The notes under the pieces were generated by a model, which saw only the letters and a list, made by a program, of their open reading frames with translations, ran no database searches and was not told the DNA's origin. Below are positions 7,986 to 17,641 of a stretch of 64,000 nucleotides of DNA, one piece after another. Made by a program: the position numbers and the translations under genes. Every line of letters starts with the position of its first letter. Within the stretch, counting starts at the first letter, position 1. The stretch comes from Carboxylicivirga sediminis (GTDB lineage Bacteria > Bacteroidota > Bacteroidia > Bacteroidales > Marinilabiliaceae): NCBI RefSeq assembly GCF_018156225.1, contig NZ_JAGTAR010000011.1:85240-149239 (forward strand), in the 5' to 3' direction.

Positions 7986-10133
7986 TTAGTCTTTTTTAGG
8001 TTTTTCTTTGCGCTCAGGTTTTGGTAATAATACCTTACGCGAAAGCTTCAGTTTGCCAGTGCGCTGATCTACTTCGATCAACTTCACTTCAACTTCTTCA
8101 CCTTCTTTAAGTGCATCTTCCACTTTTTCAAGACGGCGCCACTCAATTTCAGAGATGTGAAGCAAACCATCTTTACCTGGAAGAATTTCAACGAAGGCTC
8201 CGAAAGGAACAATTGACTTGACTTTACCGCGGTATACTTCACCCACTTCAGGTACTGCGACAATCGCTTTTACTTTTGCAACTGCTGCGTCAATTGAAGC
8301 TTTATTGGAAGCAGAGATAGCTACTTTACCAATGTTACCTTCTTCTTCAATGGTAATTACGGTTTCAGTAGTGGCTTGAATTTCCTGGATAATCTTTCCA
8401 CCTGGTCCGATAACAGAACCAATCATGTCCTTAGGAATATCGAAGTTAACGATACGTGGAGCATGTGGTTTGTAATCTTCGCGTGGCTCAGTGATGGTTT
8501 CCTCTAATTTATCAAGGATGTGCATGCGACCGGCTTTTGCCTGGTTAAGTGCCTTTTCCAATACTTCGTATGATAAGCCATCAATCTTGATATCCATCTG
8601 AGTTGCTGTGATACCATCGCGTGTTCCGGTTACTTTGAAGTCCATATCACCCAAGTGATCCTCGTCACCTAAGATGTCTGAAAGCACTGCGAAATCGCCA
8701 GTTTTTTTATCTGAGATAAGCCCCATTGCAATGCCCGATACAGGCTTTTTAACAGGTACACCAGCATCCATTAAGGCAAGTGTTCCGGCACAAACAGTAG
8801 CCATTGATGACGAACCGTTTGATTCCAGAATATCTGATACGATACGAACCGTGTAGGCATAGTTTTCAGGTAACATGCGTTTCAATGCACGGAAAGCCAG
8901 GTTACCGTGACCAATCTCACGGCGGCTGATTCCACGTGCAGGACGTGCATCACCGGTTGAGAATGGAGGGAAGTTGTAGTGTAATAAGAAGCGCTCGTAG
9001 CTCTTATTCATTACGTCATCAATCAACTTCTCATCTAACTTGGTACCTAATGTTACGGTAGTTAATGATTGTGTTTCACCACGGGTAAAGACAGCTGAAC
9101 CATGAGGTCCTGGCAAGTAATCTACTTCACTCCAGATAGGACGAATTTCGTCAGTCTTACGACCATCTAAACGAAATTTCTCGTCTAATACTACTTTACG
9201 AACCGCTTCTTTTTCAACGTCGTGGTAATATTTTTTAATTAACCCAACAGGAGCTTCTTCTTCAGAACCTTCCGGGTAATTTTCAGCAATAAACTCCTCA
9301 ACGATAGCACCAAATGCATCAATACGCTCGTGCTTGTTTGGATTAGCTGACTTTGCTACAGCATAAGCTTTATCATAAGTTGCTTCCCAAACTTTCTTCT
9401 CAAGTTCTTCGTCGTTTTCTTCGTGACAGTACTCACGCTTTTCAGTCTTGCCAAGCGCTTCCATCATCTCGATCTGAGCCTGACACTGAACTTTAATTGC
9501 ATCGTGAGCTACTTTCATAGCTTCCAACAAATCTGCTTCAGAAACTTCTGACATCTCACCTTCTACCATCATGATGTTTTCCATGGTAGCAGCAACGATG
9601 ATGTCCATATCAGCTTCTTTTAATTGAGTTGCAGTTGGATTAACCAATAACTCACCGCCAACACGTGCAACGCGTACTTCTGAGATAGGTCCGTTAAACG
9701 GAATATCAGAAACTGCCAAACAAGCAGAAGCTGCCAAACCAGCTAATTGATCTGGTAAAATCTCATCATCAGCTGAAATAAGGTTAACTGTAACAAATGT
9801 ATCAGCGTGGTAATCATCAGGGAAAAGAGGACGTAAAGCACGGTCAATTAAGCGCGATACTAATATTTCGTAATCTGATGGACGAGCCTCTCTTTTTTGA
9901 AATCCGCCAGGGAAACGTCCAACGGCTGCGTATTTCTCTTTGTATTCAACAGTTAGCGGCATAAAATCAACATCAGGCTTTGCTTCTTTTGCAGAAACAA
10001 CTGTCGCTAACAGATAGGTATTACCCATTTTTACAACTACCGATCCGTCAGCCTGCTTGGCTAACTTTCCTGTTTCAATGGTAATTGTTCTGCCATCACC
10101 CAGTTCAATAACTTTTTCAAATGGTTTAATCAT
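7986..10133 (-). CDS. pnp: Polyribonucleotide nucleotidyltransferase (PNPase)
   Basis: A 3'-5' phosphorolytic exoribonuclease of RNA turnover. The 715-residue protein has the complete order: first RNase PH domain ([21 protein letters not shown]), an all-helical linker, second RNase PH domain ([17 protein letters not shown], then [21 protein letters not shown]), a KH domain with [13 protein letters not shown], and a C-terminal S1 domain ending in a lysine-rich tail. The start [32 protein letters not shown] fits the family. It lies directly downstream of rpsO, the widely conserved rpsO-pnp order, but here separated by a terminator and its own promoter box. Confidence 0.97.
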   Translation of the reverse strand: MIKPFEKVIELGDGRTITIETGKLAKQADGSVVVKMGNTYLLATVVSAKEAKPDVDFMPLTVEYKEKYAAVGRFPGGFQKREARPSDYEILVSRLIDRALRPLFPDDYHADTFVTVNLISADDEILPDQLAGLAASACLAVSDIPFNGPISEVRVARVGGELLVNPTATQLKEADMDIIVAATMENIMMVEGEMSEVSEADLLEAMKVAHDAIKVQCQAQIEMMEALGKTEKREYCHEENDEELEKKVWEATYDKAYAVAKSANPNKHERIDAFGAIVEEFIAENYPEGSEEEAPVGLIKKYYHDVEKEAVRKVVLDEKFRLDGRKTDEIRPIWSEVDYLPGPHGSAVFTRGETQSLTTVTLGTKLDEKLIDDVMNKSYERFLLHYNFPPFSTGDARPARGISRREIGHGNLAFRALKRMLPENYAYTVRIVSDILESNGSSSMATVCAGTLALMDAGVPVKKPVSGIAMGLISDKKTGDFAVLSDILGDEDHLGDMDFKVTGTRDGITATQMDIKIDGLSYEVLEKALNQAKAGRMHILDKLEETITEPREDYKPHAPRIVNFDIPKDMIGSVIGPGGKIIQEIQATTETVITIEEEGNIGKVAISASNKASIDAAVAKVKAIVAVPEVGEVYRGKVKSIVPFGAFVEILPGKDGLLHISEIEWRRLEKVEDALKEGEEVEVKLIEVDQRTGKLKLSRKVLLPKPERKEKPKKD

Positions 10134-10175
10134 GACAATTTTCTTATCTTTTTTTTATCCTTCTTTTATCACAGC

Positions 10176-10183
10176 CAAAGATA
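10176..10183 (-). promoter_or_regulatory. Candidate -7 box of pnp
   Basis: The minus strand reads TATCTTTG, a full TAnnTTTG match about 43 bp before the ATG. The -33 position has no clear TTG. Confidence 0.5.
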
Positions 10184-10287
10184 TGTATTAAACTTTGATT
10201 ACGATAAAATTGGGATGGATTGTTTTAATTTATAAACGATAAATTAAGCAAAATGATCGCCAGTAGGGGTGTATGTTACGATTTTTA

Positions 10288-10324
10288 ACAAAAAAAAGAG
10301 CAACTACCGATAGATAGTTGCTCT
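10288..10324 (-). terminator. Terminator of rpsO
   Basis: AGAGCAACTA (10297-10306) pairs perfectly with TAGTTGCTCT (10315-10324). On the minus strand a long T-run follows. It sits between rpsO and pnp, so most pnp transcripts probably start at its own promoter. Confidence 0.88.
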
Positions 10325-10344
10325 CTAATACGTTTCTTAATTGC

Positions 10345-10614
10345 TTACTTACGAATACCAAGCTCAGCAATAATTTTACGATATCTTTCGATATCTTTTT
10401 TCTTTAAGTAGTCTAATAAGCTACGACGCTTACCTACTAACTTAATCAAAGCATGTTGTGTGCTATAATCTTTACGATTTGACTTTAAGTGCTCAGTCAA
10501 ATGAGAGATACGGTATGAAAATAATGCAATCTGGCCCTCTGTAGAACCAGTATCAGAATTCGACTTTCCGTACTTCTCGAAGATTTCTTGCTTTTTCTCT
10601 TTTGTTAAGTACAT
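10345..10614 (-). CDS. rpsO: 30S ribosomal protein S15
   Basis: A small-subunit ribosomal protein that binds 16S rRNA. The 89-residue length and core motifs (GSTEGQIALFSYRISHLTEHL, in two parts, then LIKLVGKRRSLLDYLKKKD) are textbook. It is a single-gene unit with a well-formed promoter upstream and a perfect hairpin terminator downstream, followed by pnp. Confidence 0.98.
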   Translation of the reverse strand: MYLTKEKKQEIFEKYGKSNSDTGSTEGQIALFSYRISHLTEHLKSNRKDYSTQHALIKLVGKRRSLLDYLKKKDIERYRKIIAELGIRK

Positions 10615-10642
10615 AACTCTTGTTTAAATATATTTGCGGGTG

Positions 10643-10672
10643 CAAAGATACGTAATTAATTGGATGTGGCAA
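10643..10672 (-). promoter_or_regulatory. rpsO promoter, Bacteroidota primary-sigma type
   Basis: On the minus strand TTG (10672-10670), 19 bp, then TATCTTTG (10650-10643) matches the -33/-7 consensus with ideal spacing, about 28 bp before the ATG. Confidence 0.72.
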
Positions 10673-10692
10673 GCGTATGAAAACTAGTTTTT

Positions 10693-10730
10693 TATAAAAA
10701 AGGCAGTCGTGATACGTCAGACTGCCTTTT
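10693..10730 (-). terminator. Terminator of the LPP20-like lipoprotein gene
   Basis: AAAAGGCAGTC (10697-10707) pairs with GACTGCCTTTT (10720-10730), with a T-run on the minus strand after the hairpin. Confidence 0.85.
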
Positions 10731-10750
10731 ATTCTGTTTCTCAATAGCTC

Positions 10751-11338
10751 TTAGAAACCTCTTTCTTCAGCCATTTTCTGCATTTCCTGGTTGAAGATTT
10801 CTTCGAATTTAGCTTTGTCGTAATCAACTTGTAATTTCTGGTTTTGAGAAATTTTGTTGTTGATGCCATTTAAAACATCATCTTTACTCACTTCAACAGC
10901 TATAAAACCTCTGTATTTACCATTAGGTAGTACGCTTTTTTTCTGACAGGCCACCACAATGTTATTGATGGTTTCGTCTGCTACTTCACGTGTCAGGTTT
11001 TCAAATTTTTGTTCAAATTCGGCAGCATCACCAAATTCACGTTCGTTCACATAGCGGTCGGTTACTGACTTGGTATTTGAGCTAATTAAAGTAACCAATC
11101 TTTGTTTGGCATTGAGAAGTGCTTTCTCCTCTGCTAAGCTGAGATCAGAGCTGGTTGCCATGGCACTAGCACGGAAGAATTTCTTGTCAGAACGGCCGGC
11201 ATCTTCACATGGCATATCTTCCAGAATTGTTCCAACTTCATTGTTAGTAGAAACTTTCTCTTTCGATTTACAGCTATTTAATCCAACAACAATGGATAAG
11301 GTTAAAAGTGCAACTCCAAAAAATCTTTTCGTATTCAT
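10751..11338 (-). CDS. LPP20-like lipoprotein
   Basis: A secreted lipoprotein of 195 residues: hydrophobic signal followed by the lipobox-like LNSC, then a domain with RASAMATSSDLSLAEEKALLNAKQRLVTLI (in two parts) and a later GFIAVEVS strand. This pattern, a helix of alternating Ala and charged residues after a strand, is what LPP20-type envelope lipoproteins show. The exact role is unknown. A C-terminal helical tail ends the protein. It stands alone between the potassium channel and rpsO. Confidence 0.65.
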   Translation of the reverse strand: MNTKRFFGVALLTLSIVVGLNSCKSKEKVSTNNEVGTILEDMPCEDAGRSDKKFFRASAMATSSDLSLAEEKALLNAKQRLVTLISSNTKSVTDRYVNEREFGDAAEFEQKFENLTREVADETINNIVVACQKKSVLPNGKYRGFIAVEVSKDDVLNGINNKISQNQKLQVDYDKAKFEEIFNQEMQKMAEERGF

Positions 11339-11524
11339 AATTTATTCGTATTTGGGTTTCTAATTAAATTCTAACGTTCAACAACTATCAAAAAGCGAAC
11401 CAAAAATTAACATTACTTAATAATTCCCTTTTTAGTTACGCCAAATTTCTTTTATACTGTTTTGACAACAAAAGGTTTAGCTTTTGGTACTTTTTAGCTT
11501 AAGTATTATTGAGTCTGTTGTTTG

Positions 11525-12580
11525 TTAGTTGTTTATGGTTTGTGGTGTGCTTGTTAATATAGCTTTGAATTGTTCAATTTGGGTAGGGGAGCCTAGAACA
11601 AACAGCTTATCGGCTGGTGTTATTTCAATATCCGGTGAGGGATTAAAAAGGTAAGCTCCTTCAGCTGTTTTGATGCCAACTAAATTGGCCCCTGATTTTT
11701 CCCGCAGTTTCAGTTCTCTGATTGTTTTTTTATAATTGGATACAGCCAGTTTGTTACAGTTAATTTCGGTTAATTGCACATCCTTAGAGCGTTGCAGTAG
11801 GATGTATTCAACAAACTCCACCACATCAGGCTGGGTTACCAATTTGGCCATTCGCTGTCCGCCGATGCGATCGGGCATAATAACGTTTGTGGCGCCTGCA
11901 CGTCTTAGTTTCGTATCTGATCTGAAATCACTCGCCCGGCTAATGATTTTAAGTGACGGATTCATTTCTGCAGCTGTTAATACTACAAACATATTGTCGG
12001 CATCATTGGGTAATGCTGTGATAAGCGCTCTGGCTTTTCGTATTTGTGCAGCATCCAATACCTCCTCTGAACTGGCATCGCCTTGTACGTATAGCAGTTC
12101 AGGGTCTTCCAGAATGCGTGTAACCACATGATCGCGTTTTTCAACAATAACAAACTGTTCGCCATGCTCAGCCAGTTCAACACATGCCTGATATCCGTTA
12201 CGACCAAAGCCGCAAACAATTACATGATCCTCTAATTTGACAATTTTCTTTCTCAACTGATAAGCTTTATATGACTGATGTAATACACCTTCAAATATAA
12301 TACGTGTTACCTGAGTTATTACATAACCAAAAATTCCTAAACTAAAAATAATAAGAAAAACCGTAAAAATCTTTCCTGGATCGGTTAATGGCACTACCTC
12401 ACGAAAACCTACAGTTGCCATTGTGATAACAGTCATGTATACGGCGTCAACAAAACGATAACCTTCAATCATCATAAAACCACCTGAGCCAATGGCAATT
12501 GTTAGAACCAATAAGCCGCCAGCCGTTAGCAGGGCTCGTATAGTGTCGTGATAAACTGTATTATTATCTAATTTTTGCAT
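11525..12580 (-). CDS. Potassium channel with RCK (TrkA-N/TrkA-C) domain
   Basis: A two-helix ion-channel protein: helix 1 about 14-35, pore loop, helix 2 about 68-92, then a Rossmann-type RCK domain (VIVCGFGRNGYQACVELAEHG) and a TrkA-C domain ending near 340. It should control potassium flux at the inner membrane, gated by ligand binding to the RCK part. The filter reads TVGFR (residues 56-60) where TVGYG or TVGFG is usual. The frame extends to an upstream ATG at 12628, but the ATG at 12580 has a GAGGT ribosome-binding motif close by, so I prefer it (351 residues). It overlaps the end of the DUF2851 gene by 13 bp, so the two are translationally coupled. Confidence 0.85.
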   Translation of the reverse strand: MQKLDNNTVYHDTIRALLTAGGLLVLTIAIGSGGFMMIEGYRFVDAVYMTVITMATVGFREVVPLTDPGKIFTVFLIIFSLGIFGYVITQVTRIIFEGVLHQSYKAYQLRKKIVKLEDHVIVCGFGRNGYQACVELAEHGEQFVIVEKRDHVVTRILEDPELLYVQGDASSEEVLDAAQIRKARALITALPNDADNMFVVLTAAEMNPSLKIISRASDFRSDTKLRRAGATNVIMPDRIGGQRMAKLVTQPDVVEFVEYILLQRSKDVQLTEINCNKLAVSNYKKTIRELKLREKSGANLVGIKTAEGAYLFNPSPDIEITPADKLFVLGSPTQIEQFKAILTSTPQTINN

Positions 12581-13839
12581 AGTACCTCGTGTCCGATGTG
12601 GCAATTTAAACACTTTTTCTGATTGCAATAATTACTCTTTAAATAAAGTAGTGCCTGTGCTTGTGCTTCATTTTTTGAAGGCACACCTAAATTGTTCCAT
12701 TGCTCAAGTGTTTTATTGTTCTCTGATGGTTGTTGATAAAGATAATCAATGATTTTTTCTTTTTGTTGCTCGTCTTTATGTTTTGCTGCATAAATAAAGA
12801 GGTACGGGATGATGGTATTGACTATAAGACGCTGCTTAGAAGAGCTTCCCAATAGTTTGACCGATGATTTACTTGATTGTTTTCCCAGTACGTAATGTGA
12901 TTTCCAGTAGTCTGAGGTTCCAATATTCATCTTGTTTAAGAGAAGTGGTTGTTGACTGAGGTTTAATAATTGCTCAAAGCTTCCTTTAATGTTGCACATT
13001 AGGTTAGCTAACTGGGCGATTCGGACGGTTGGGAAGTTAGCAGGACGTAGGCGAAGAAACTTCCAAGGGCTTTGCGATATTGGCTTGAGCAGATATTTAT
13101 TGCGAAGAAATTCATATTCTCTTTTTAATGATGTAGTGTATTCATCTTGTTCTTTGGGCTCAGTTAACAAGCCTGCCTGACCAAAGAGCAGAGCTTCCAT
13201 CTGAAACAAATTGTCGGTATGCTTTAAAAGAATGGTTAAAGGTGTTTGCTTGGCCATTAGCTCAAAAGGCAAGCCATTAAGGCCAAAGCCAAAGCTTCGG
13301 GCCAGCAAGATGAAAAATACCTGGTCCCAGTTGTTGTTGGTGGCTTTGAGTAAGTTGTTTACCAGATAACTTTTCTCCTCTAACCGCTCTATGAGCATGC
13401 GTTCCATCCATTGCGAAAGGGTAAATTCATTAATGTTTGATATGTTTTGAGCGCAGGCTATCCATTTGCTGCTGGTATACAGTTTTTTAAGACGATTCTT
13501 AAGTGTCATAGAAACAGGCAGGCAGCAAGCGGGAATTAATCTATTCTTCGAATTGTAGGTGGTCTTGTTATTGATCTCTACCACATGGAGTATCACATTA
13601 TCGTAACTTGGGTCTTGATGATGCTGGTGCAGGTACCATTCTTTCTCATTCTGGTGTATTTCTACATTGCCAGCCCATAAAGTGCCATCAATTTTGATTT
13701 TGGCATTAAAGAAATCAGGACCACCGTCCATATTTTTTATGCCAGGGTGTATAACTTCAATTGGTTTATTGTCGGTGGTGCGTAAGTCGGGTTTGTATAG
13801 CTTGTATTGCCAGATGTAGTGTAAGAGTTCTTCATTCAT
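12568..13839 (-). CDS. DUF2851 family protein
   Basis: A Bacteroidota-conserved protein of unknown function, 423 residues, no signal peptide. The N-terminal block LLHYIWQYKLY, then HPGIKNMDGGPDFFNAKIKI and WAGNVEIH with many conserved acidic and His residues (HHQDPSYDNVILHVV), is characteristic and looks like a metal-binding nuclease-like core; that is an inference. The C-terminus carries a Cys cluster (CNQKKCLNCHIGHEVLC) that could bind zinc. Its stop codon overlaps the start of the potassium channel gene downstream. Confidence 0.82.
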   Translation of the reverse strand: MNEELLHYIWQYKLYKPDLRTTDNKPIEVIHPGIKNMDGGPDFFNAKIKIDGTLWAGNVEIHQNEKEWYLHQHHQDPSYDNVILHVVEINNKTTYNSKNRLIPACCLPVSMTLKNRLKKLYTSSKWIACAQNISNINEFTLSQWMERMLIERLEEKSYLVNNLLKATNNNWDQVFFILLARSFGFGLNGLPFELMAKQTPLTILLKHTDNLFQMEALLFGQAGLLTEPKEQDEYTTSLKREYEFLRNKYLLKPISQSPWKFLRLRPANFPTVRIAQLANLMCNIKGSFEQLLNLSQQPLLLNKMNIGTSDYWKSHYVLGKQSSKSSVKLLGSSSKQRLIVNTIIPYLFIYAAKHKDEQQKEKIIDYLYQQPSENNKTLEQWNNLGVPSKNEAQAQALLYLKSNYCNQKKCLNCHIGHEVLCKN

Positions 13840-13906
13840 AGCACATAGGTTTGGTCTATGAATTTAAATCTTATTGTTAATAAGTGCAAATAGAGCGCTT
13901 AACTCA

Positions 13907-13944
13907 CAAAAAAAGCCTGAAGGACGGTTGTCGCTTCAGGCTTT
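13907..13944 (-). terminator. Terminator of the purM-prfA-pyrF unit
   Basis: AAAGCCTGAAG (13912-13922) pairs with CTTCAGGCTTT (13934-13944). On the minus strand a T-run follows, just after the pyrF stop. Confidence 0.85.
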
Positions 13945-13968
13945 CATTTTTATATTATTCCGGTCAAT

Positions 13969-14796
13969 CTAGATTAAACCATGTACTTTCAGAAGTTTTT
14001 CCATGTCCTGTTGCACTGCAATGGCATTTTCACGGGCTTTAGCCGCAAAATCTTCAGCATCGCTGGCGTAAATAATACCACGACTAGAGTTTACTAAAAG
14101 GCCACACTTGTTGTTCATACCATTTTTGGCCACTTCTTCGAGGCTGCCACCTTGCGCACCAACGCCAGGAACCAATAAGAAATGGTTAGGAATGAGCTTG
14201 CGTATGTCTGCGAGCATCTCTGCCTTTGTAGCACCAACCACATACATCAGGTTCTCTTCGGTACCCCATTGGGCACTTGTTTTAATAACCTTCTCGTACA
14301 GCTTTTCGTTGTTTTCTTCCATAAACTGGAAGTCGAAAGCGCCTTTATTAGAGGTAAGTGCCAACAGTATTACCCACTTATCAACATGTGTTAAGAAAGG
14401 TTTTACCGAATCTTCACCCATATATGGAGCAACAGTTACCGAGTCAAACTCCATGTGGTCGAAAAAAGCTTTGGCATACATGGCTGATGTATTGCCAATA
14501 TCTCCACGTTTGGCATCTGCAATGATGAAAATATCCGGGTGGTTGTATTTTATGTAGTTAACTGTTTTTTCCAGTGAATTCCACCCGTTTACCCCAAGAC
14601 TCTCATAAAATGCCAGATTGGGTTTGTAAGCTACGGTTACATCGTGTGTTGCATCAATAATCTGCTTATTGAAAGCAAAAATAGGATCGGTCGTGTCTAA
14701 AAGGTGACGAGGAATTTTATTGATATCGGTATCAAGCCCAACGCATAAAAAACTCTTCTTCTTTTTAATGTTTTCAAAAAGCTCTTGTGATGTCAT
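13969..14796 (-). CDS. pyrF: Orotidine 5'-phosphate decarboxylase (type 2)
   Basis: Decarboxylates OMP to UMP, the last step of de novo pyrimidine synthesis. It is the longer, subfamily-2 enzyme: 275 residues with [12 protein letters not shown] at the start and the signature [19 protein letters not shown] holding the catalytic Lys and Asp residues. The C-terminal phosphate-binding region [11 protein letters not shown] and [12 protein letters not shown] is intact. It is the third gene after purM and prfA on the same strand and ends at a perfect hairpin. Confidence 0.95.
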   Translation of the reverse strand: MTSQELFENIKKKKSFLCVGLDTDINKIPRHLLDTTDPIFAFNKQIIDATHDVTVAYKPNLAFYESLGVNGWNSLEKTVNYIKYNHPDIFIIADAKRGDIGNTSAMYAKAFFDHMEFDSVTVAPYMGEDSVKPFLTHVDKWVILLALTSNKGAFDFQFMEENNEKLYEKVIKTSAQWGTEENLMYVVGATKAEMLADIRKLIPNHFLLVPGVGAQGGSLEEVAKNGMNNKCGLLVNSSRGIIYASDAEDFAAKARENAIAVQQDMEKLLKVHGLI

Positions 14797-14802
14797 AATA
14801 TC

Positions 14803-14894
14803 TAGCTTATGGCTAACAGCTTATAGCTGACAGCAGTTTGTACTGTATGTATTATTCAATAGCTATCAGCCATTGGCCAACAGCGATTAGCTTA
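14803..14894. repeat. Short AGCTTATAGC-type repeats between prfA and pyrF
   Basis: The 99-bp gap is made of variants of AGCTTATAGCTGACAGC (14803-14837) and of its reverse-complement form, AGCTATCAGCCATTGGC (14859-14894). The two halves can partly pair. Similar words recur at 40128-40161 and 63767-63790. Confidence 0.5.
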
Positions 14895-14895
14895 T

Positions 14896-15984
14896 TTACA
14901 ATTCGCTTGCTTTCAGTCGCTCAGCATTTTCCTCAACAATTAGTTTGTCAATGATTTGCTGAATTTCACCATCCATAATGGCTGGCAAGTTGTAGAGCGT
15001 TAAGTTTATACGGTGGTCGGTTACGCGGCCTTGCGGATAGTTGTATGTACGTATCTTAGCTGAACGGTCACCTGATGATACCATGGTTTTACGCTGCGAT
15101 GAAATCTCATCAAGGTATTTCTGATATTCCAGGTTGTAAAGGCGGGTACGTAATTCAGCCATGGCCTTGTCCAGGTTTTTCAACTGCGATTTCTGATCCT
15201 GGCAGGTTACAACAATTCCTGATGGAATGTGAGTGAGTCGGATAGCTGAATAGGTAGTATTTACCGACTGTCCACCTGGTCCTGACGAACAGTAAGTATC
15301 TTTGCGGATATCCTCTGTGCGCAACTCAATGTCAAACTCTTCGGCTTCGGGCAATACAGCCACTGTGGCTGCTGATGTGTGAACACGCCCTTGTGTTTCG
15401 GTTTGAGGAACACGCTGTACACGGTGAACGCCCGATTCATATTTAAGAATACCATAAACACCTTCGCCGGTCACATTCATCACAATTTCTTTGAAACCAC
15501 CGGATGTACCTTCATTGCTGTTGGTCACTTCTATGCGCCAGCCTTTTTCCTGGCAATATTTGGTATACATGCGGTATAAGTCACCAGCAAATATACTGGC
15601 CTCATCACCACCTGTTCCGGCACGAATTTCCAATACCGCATTTTTGGCATCCTGAGGATCAGCCGGAATCAGCAGAAGCTTGATGTTTTCTTCCATTTCT
15701 GGCAGCTTGTCTTCCAGCTCATCCAGTTCCATCTTAGCCATTTCGCGCATCTCAGCATCAGATTCTTCTTTAAGCATCTGGCGAGCCGAATCAATGTTGT
15801 CTAAAGTGTTTTTGAACTCATGACGAGCCTCAACCACTTTCTGCAAATCTTTATATTCCTTGTTAAGCTTTACGTATCGCTTAGTGTCGGCTATAACTTC
15901 CGGATTGGTAATCTGTTCCGATACTTCCTCGAAACGAAGTCGGATACCTTCCAGTTTTTCTAATAAATCGTGTGCTTGCGACAT
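14896..15984 (-). CDS. prfA: Peptide chain release factor 1
   Basis: Recognises UAA and UAG stop codons and triggers peptide release. The 362-residue protein has the [16 protein letters not shown] segment, the stop-codon-reading loop of RF1 form P-x-T (here PQT in RVPQTETQG, where E. coli has PAT), and the universal GGQ motif in [12 protein letters not shown]. It is class RF1 and not RF2 because of P-x-T. It is the middle gene of purM-prfA-pyrF. Confidence 0.96.
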   Translation of the reverse strand: MSQAHDLLEKLEGIRLRFEEVSEQITNPEVIADTKRYVKLNKEYKDLQKVVEARHEFKNTLDNIDSARQMLKEESDAEMREMAKMELDELEDKLPEMEENIKLLLIPADPQDAKNAVLEIRAGTGGDEASIFAGDLYRMYTKYCQEKGWRIEVTNSNEGTSGGFKEIVMNVTGEGVYGILKYESGVHRVQRVPQTETQGRVHTSAATVAVLPEAEEFDIELRTEDIRKDTYCSSGPGGQSVNTTYSAIRLTHIPSGIVVTCQDQKSQLKNLDKAMAELRTRLYNLEYQKYLDEISSQRKTMVSSGDRSAKIRTYNYPQGRVTDHRINLTLYNLPAIMDGEIQQIIDKLIVEENAERLKASEL

Positions 15985-16059
15985 ATTTTATTCTTGAATA
16001 CCGTTAATTAATCAAAAGGATAGCTATTTCTCTATCCGCAATAAAACCATTAAAAGTGC

Positions 16060-17229
16060 TTAATACTCAAACGTACCAAATTCACTTTCGATGGTTAGTT
16101 TTTTGCCATCATGAGCTTCAACACGTCCCACAATCTGGGCGTCAATATTGAATGATTTGGCTATTTCGATAATTCTTTCCGCTTTTTCTGGCGAAAGGTA
16201 TATTTCGTAGCGATGCCCCATGTTAAAAACTTTGTACATCTCTTTCCATTCAGTCCCCGATTCTTCGTGGATGGTTTTGAAAAGTGGAGGCACATCAAAC
16301 ATATTATCTTTAATCACATGAACATTATCCACGAAGTGCAGCACTTTTGTTTGGGCACCTCCCGAACAGTGTACCATGCCATGAATATCGCTACGCATTT
16401 CGTCCAGCACTTTTTTAATCACCGGTGCGTAGGTGCGGGTTGGAGATAAGACCAGTTTACCTGCGTCAAGTGGCGAATCTTTTACGCTGTCGGTTAATTC
16501 ATAGTTTCCTGAGTAAACTAGGTCTTCAGGTACTGAGCCATCGTAACTCTCAGGGTACTTGCTTGCCAAATATTTGGCAAATACATCGTGGCGGGCTGAG
16601 GTGAGTCCGTTACTTCCCATTCCACCATTGTATTCTTTTTCGTAGGTAGCTTGTCCAGATGATGATAGTCCAACAATTACGTCACCTGGTTGAATTGTAT
16701 GGTTCGAGATAACATCACTTCGCTTCATACGACAGGTTACTGTACTATCAACAATGATAGTTTTTACCAAATCACCCACATCTGCAGTTTCACCGCCTGT
16801 TGGGTAAATACTGATACCCATCTCGCGCAATTCGGCCAAAAGCTCATCAGTGCCGTTGATGATGGCTGAAATGACTTCACCAGGAATAAGGTTTTTGTTT
16901 CGGCCAATGGTGGAAGATACCAGTATGTTTTCGGTGGCGCCTACGCATAGCAGGTCATCCACGTTCATGATAATAGCATCTTGAGCAATCCCTTTCCACA
17001 CAGATAAATCACCTGTTTCGCGCCAATACATGTAAGCCAATGATGACTTGGTGCCTGCGCCATCGGCATGCATAATGTTGCAGTAGTCCTCGTCACCTCC
17101 TAAAATATCAGGAACAATTTTGCAAAATGCTTGAGGAAATATGCCTTTGTCAATGTTTTTAATAGCGTTGTGTACATCTTCTTTAGAGGCCGAAACGCCG
17201 CGTAGGTTGTATCTCGAATCTGAGCTCAC
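16060..17229 (-). CDS. purM: Phosphoribosylformylglycinamidine cyclo-ligase (AIR synthetase)
   Basis: Closes the imidazole ring in purine synthesis, making AIR from FGAM with ATP. The 389-residue protein shows the PurM-fold motifs HADGAGTKSSLAY, MNVDDLLCVGA, PTGGETADVGDLV and VGLSSSGQATYE, and GMVHCSGGAQTK later. The first two motifs differ slightly from the E. coli form (usually GVGTK), as is typical of the longer Bacteroidota PurM. It is the first gene of a purM-prfA-pyrF unit with a well-formed promoter just upstream. Confidence 0.92.
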   Translation of the reverse strand: MSSDSRYNLRGVSASKEDVHNAIKNIDKGIFPQAFCKIVPDILGGDEDYCNIMHADGAGTKSSLAYMYWRETGDLSVWKGIAQDAIIMNVDDLLCVGATENILVSSTIGRNKNLIPGEVISAIINGTDELLAELREMGISIYPTGGETADVGDLVKTIIVDSTVTCRMKRSDVISNHTIQPGDVIVGLSSSGQATYEKEYNGGMGSNGLTSARHDVFAKYLASKYPESYDGSVPEDLVYSGNYELTDSVKDSPLDAGKLVLSPTRTYAPVIKKVLDEMRSDIHGMVHCSGGAQTKVLHFVDNVHVIKDNMFDVPPLFKTIHEESGTEWKEMYKVFNMGHRYEIYLSPEKAERIIEIAKSFNIDAQIVGRVEAHDGKKLTIESEFGTFEY

Positions 17230-17268
17230 AAGTATTATTTTATCAGTTTTTTACCCTATTTTGGAGTG

Positions 17269-17300
17269 CAAAAATAGCACAATCTTTCGGCTTCGTCAAA
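17269..17300 (-). promoter_or_regulatory. purM promoter
   Basis: Minus strand: TTTG (17300-17297), 20 bp, TATTTTTG (17276-17269), both matching the Bacteroidota -33 and -7 consensus, about 40 bp before the ATG. Confidence 0.7.
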
Positions 17301-17641
17301 AAAAGCGTCCATAGAGTAGTGTTAGTGTCATAAATCCTAATTTCTTATACCATTATGCGCTTGGTTGGTTCAGGTTTTTAATTTGAAAGTATGTTCTGAT
17401 ATGGGTAATCATGTTCTTTTTGCCATTCAAAATAAATAAGGCGCTGGTTTTATCAGGTGAAATACCTATTTTTCCAAAGTGTTAATAAAGATTAAAATGT
17501 GTTGATATTTATTTTCACAAAGTGCTGCATAGCTTTGCAAATTGTAAAGTGATATAGATGAACTACATCTTGAAGTGTCCCATATTCAAGATGAAAAATC
17601 AAGTTTTTAATCGTAAAGTGTGATAGAAGATTGGTAAGCAC
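17301..17641 (+). promoter_or_regulatory. Leader region of the ECF sigma gene
   Basis: There is no gene in this divergent gap. A -7 box candidate TAGCTTTG lies at 17530-17537, with a TTG at 17502 that is too far (25 bp) for a normal promoter. A perfect 9-bp hairpin CATCTTGAA/TTCAAGATG (17566-17593) sits in the presumed leader. Two imperfect direct repeats GTAAAGTGATA and GTAAAGTGTGATA occur near 17545 and 17613. Confidence 0.4.

Noticed and set aside
12581..12628. Upstream start of the potassium channel
   Set aside because: The extra 16 residues lie inside the DUF2851 gene, and the ATG at 12580 has a GAGGT motif just ahead of it.
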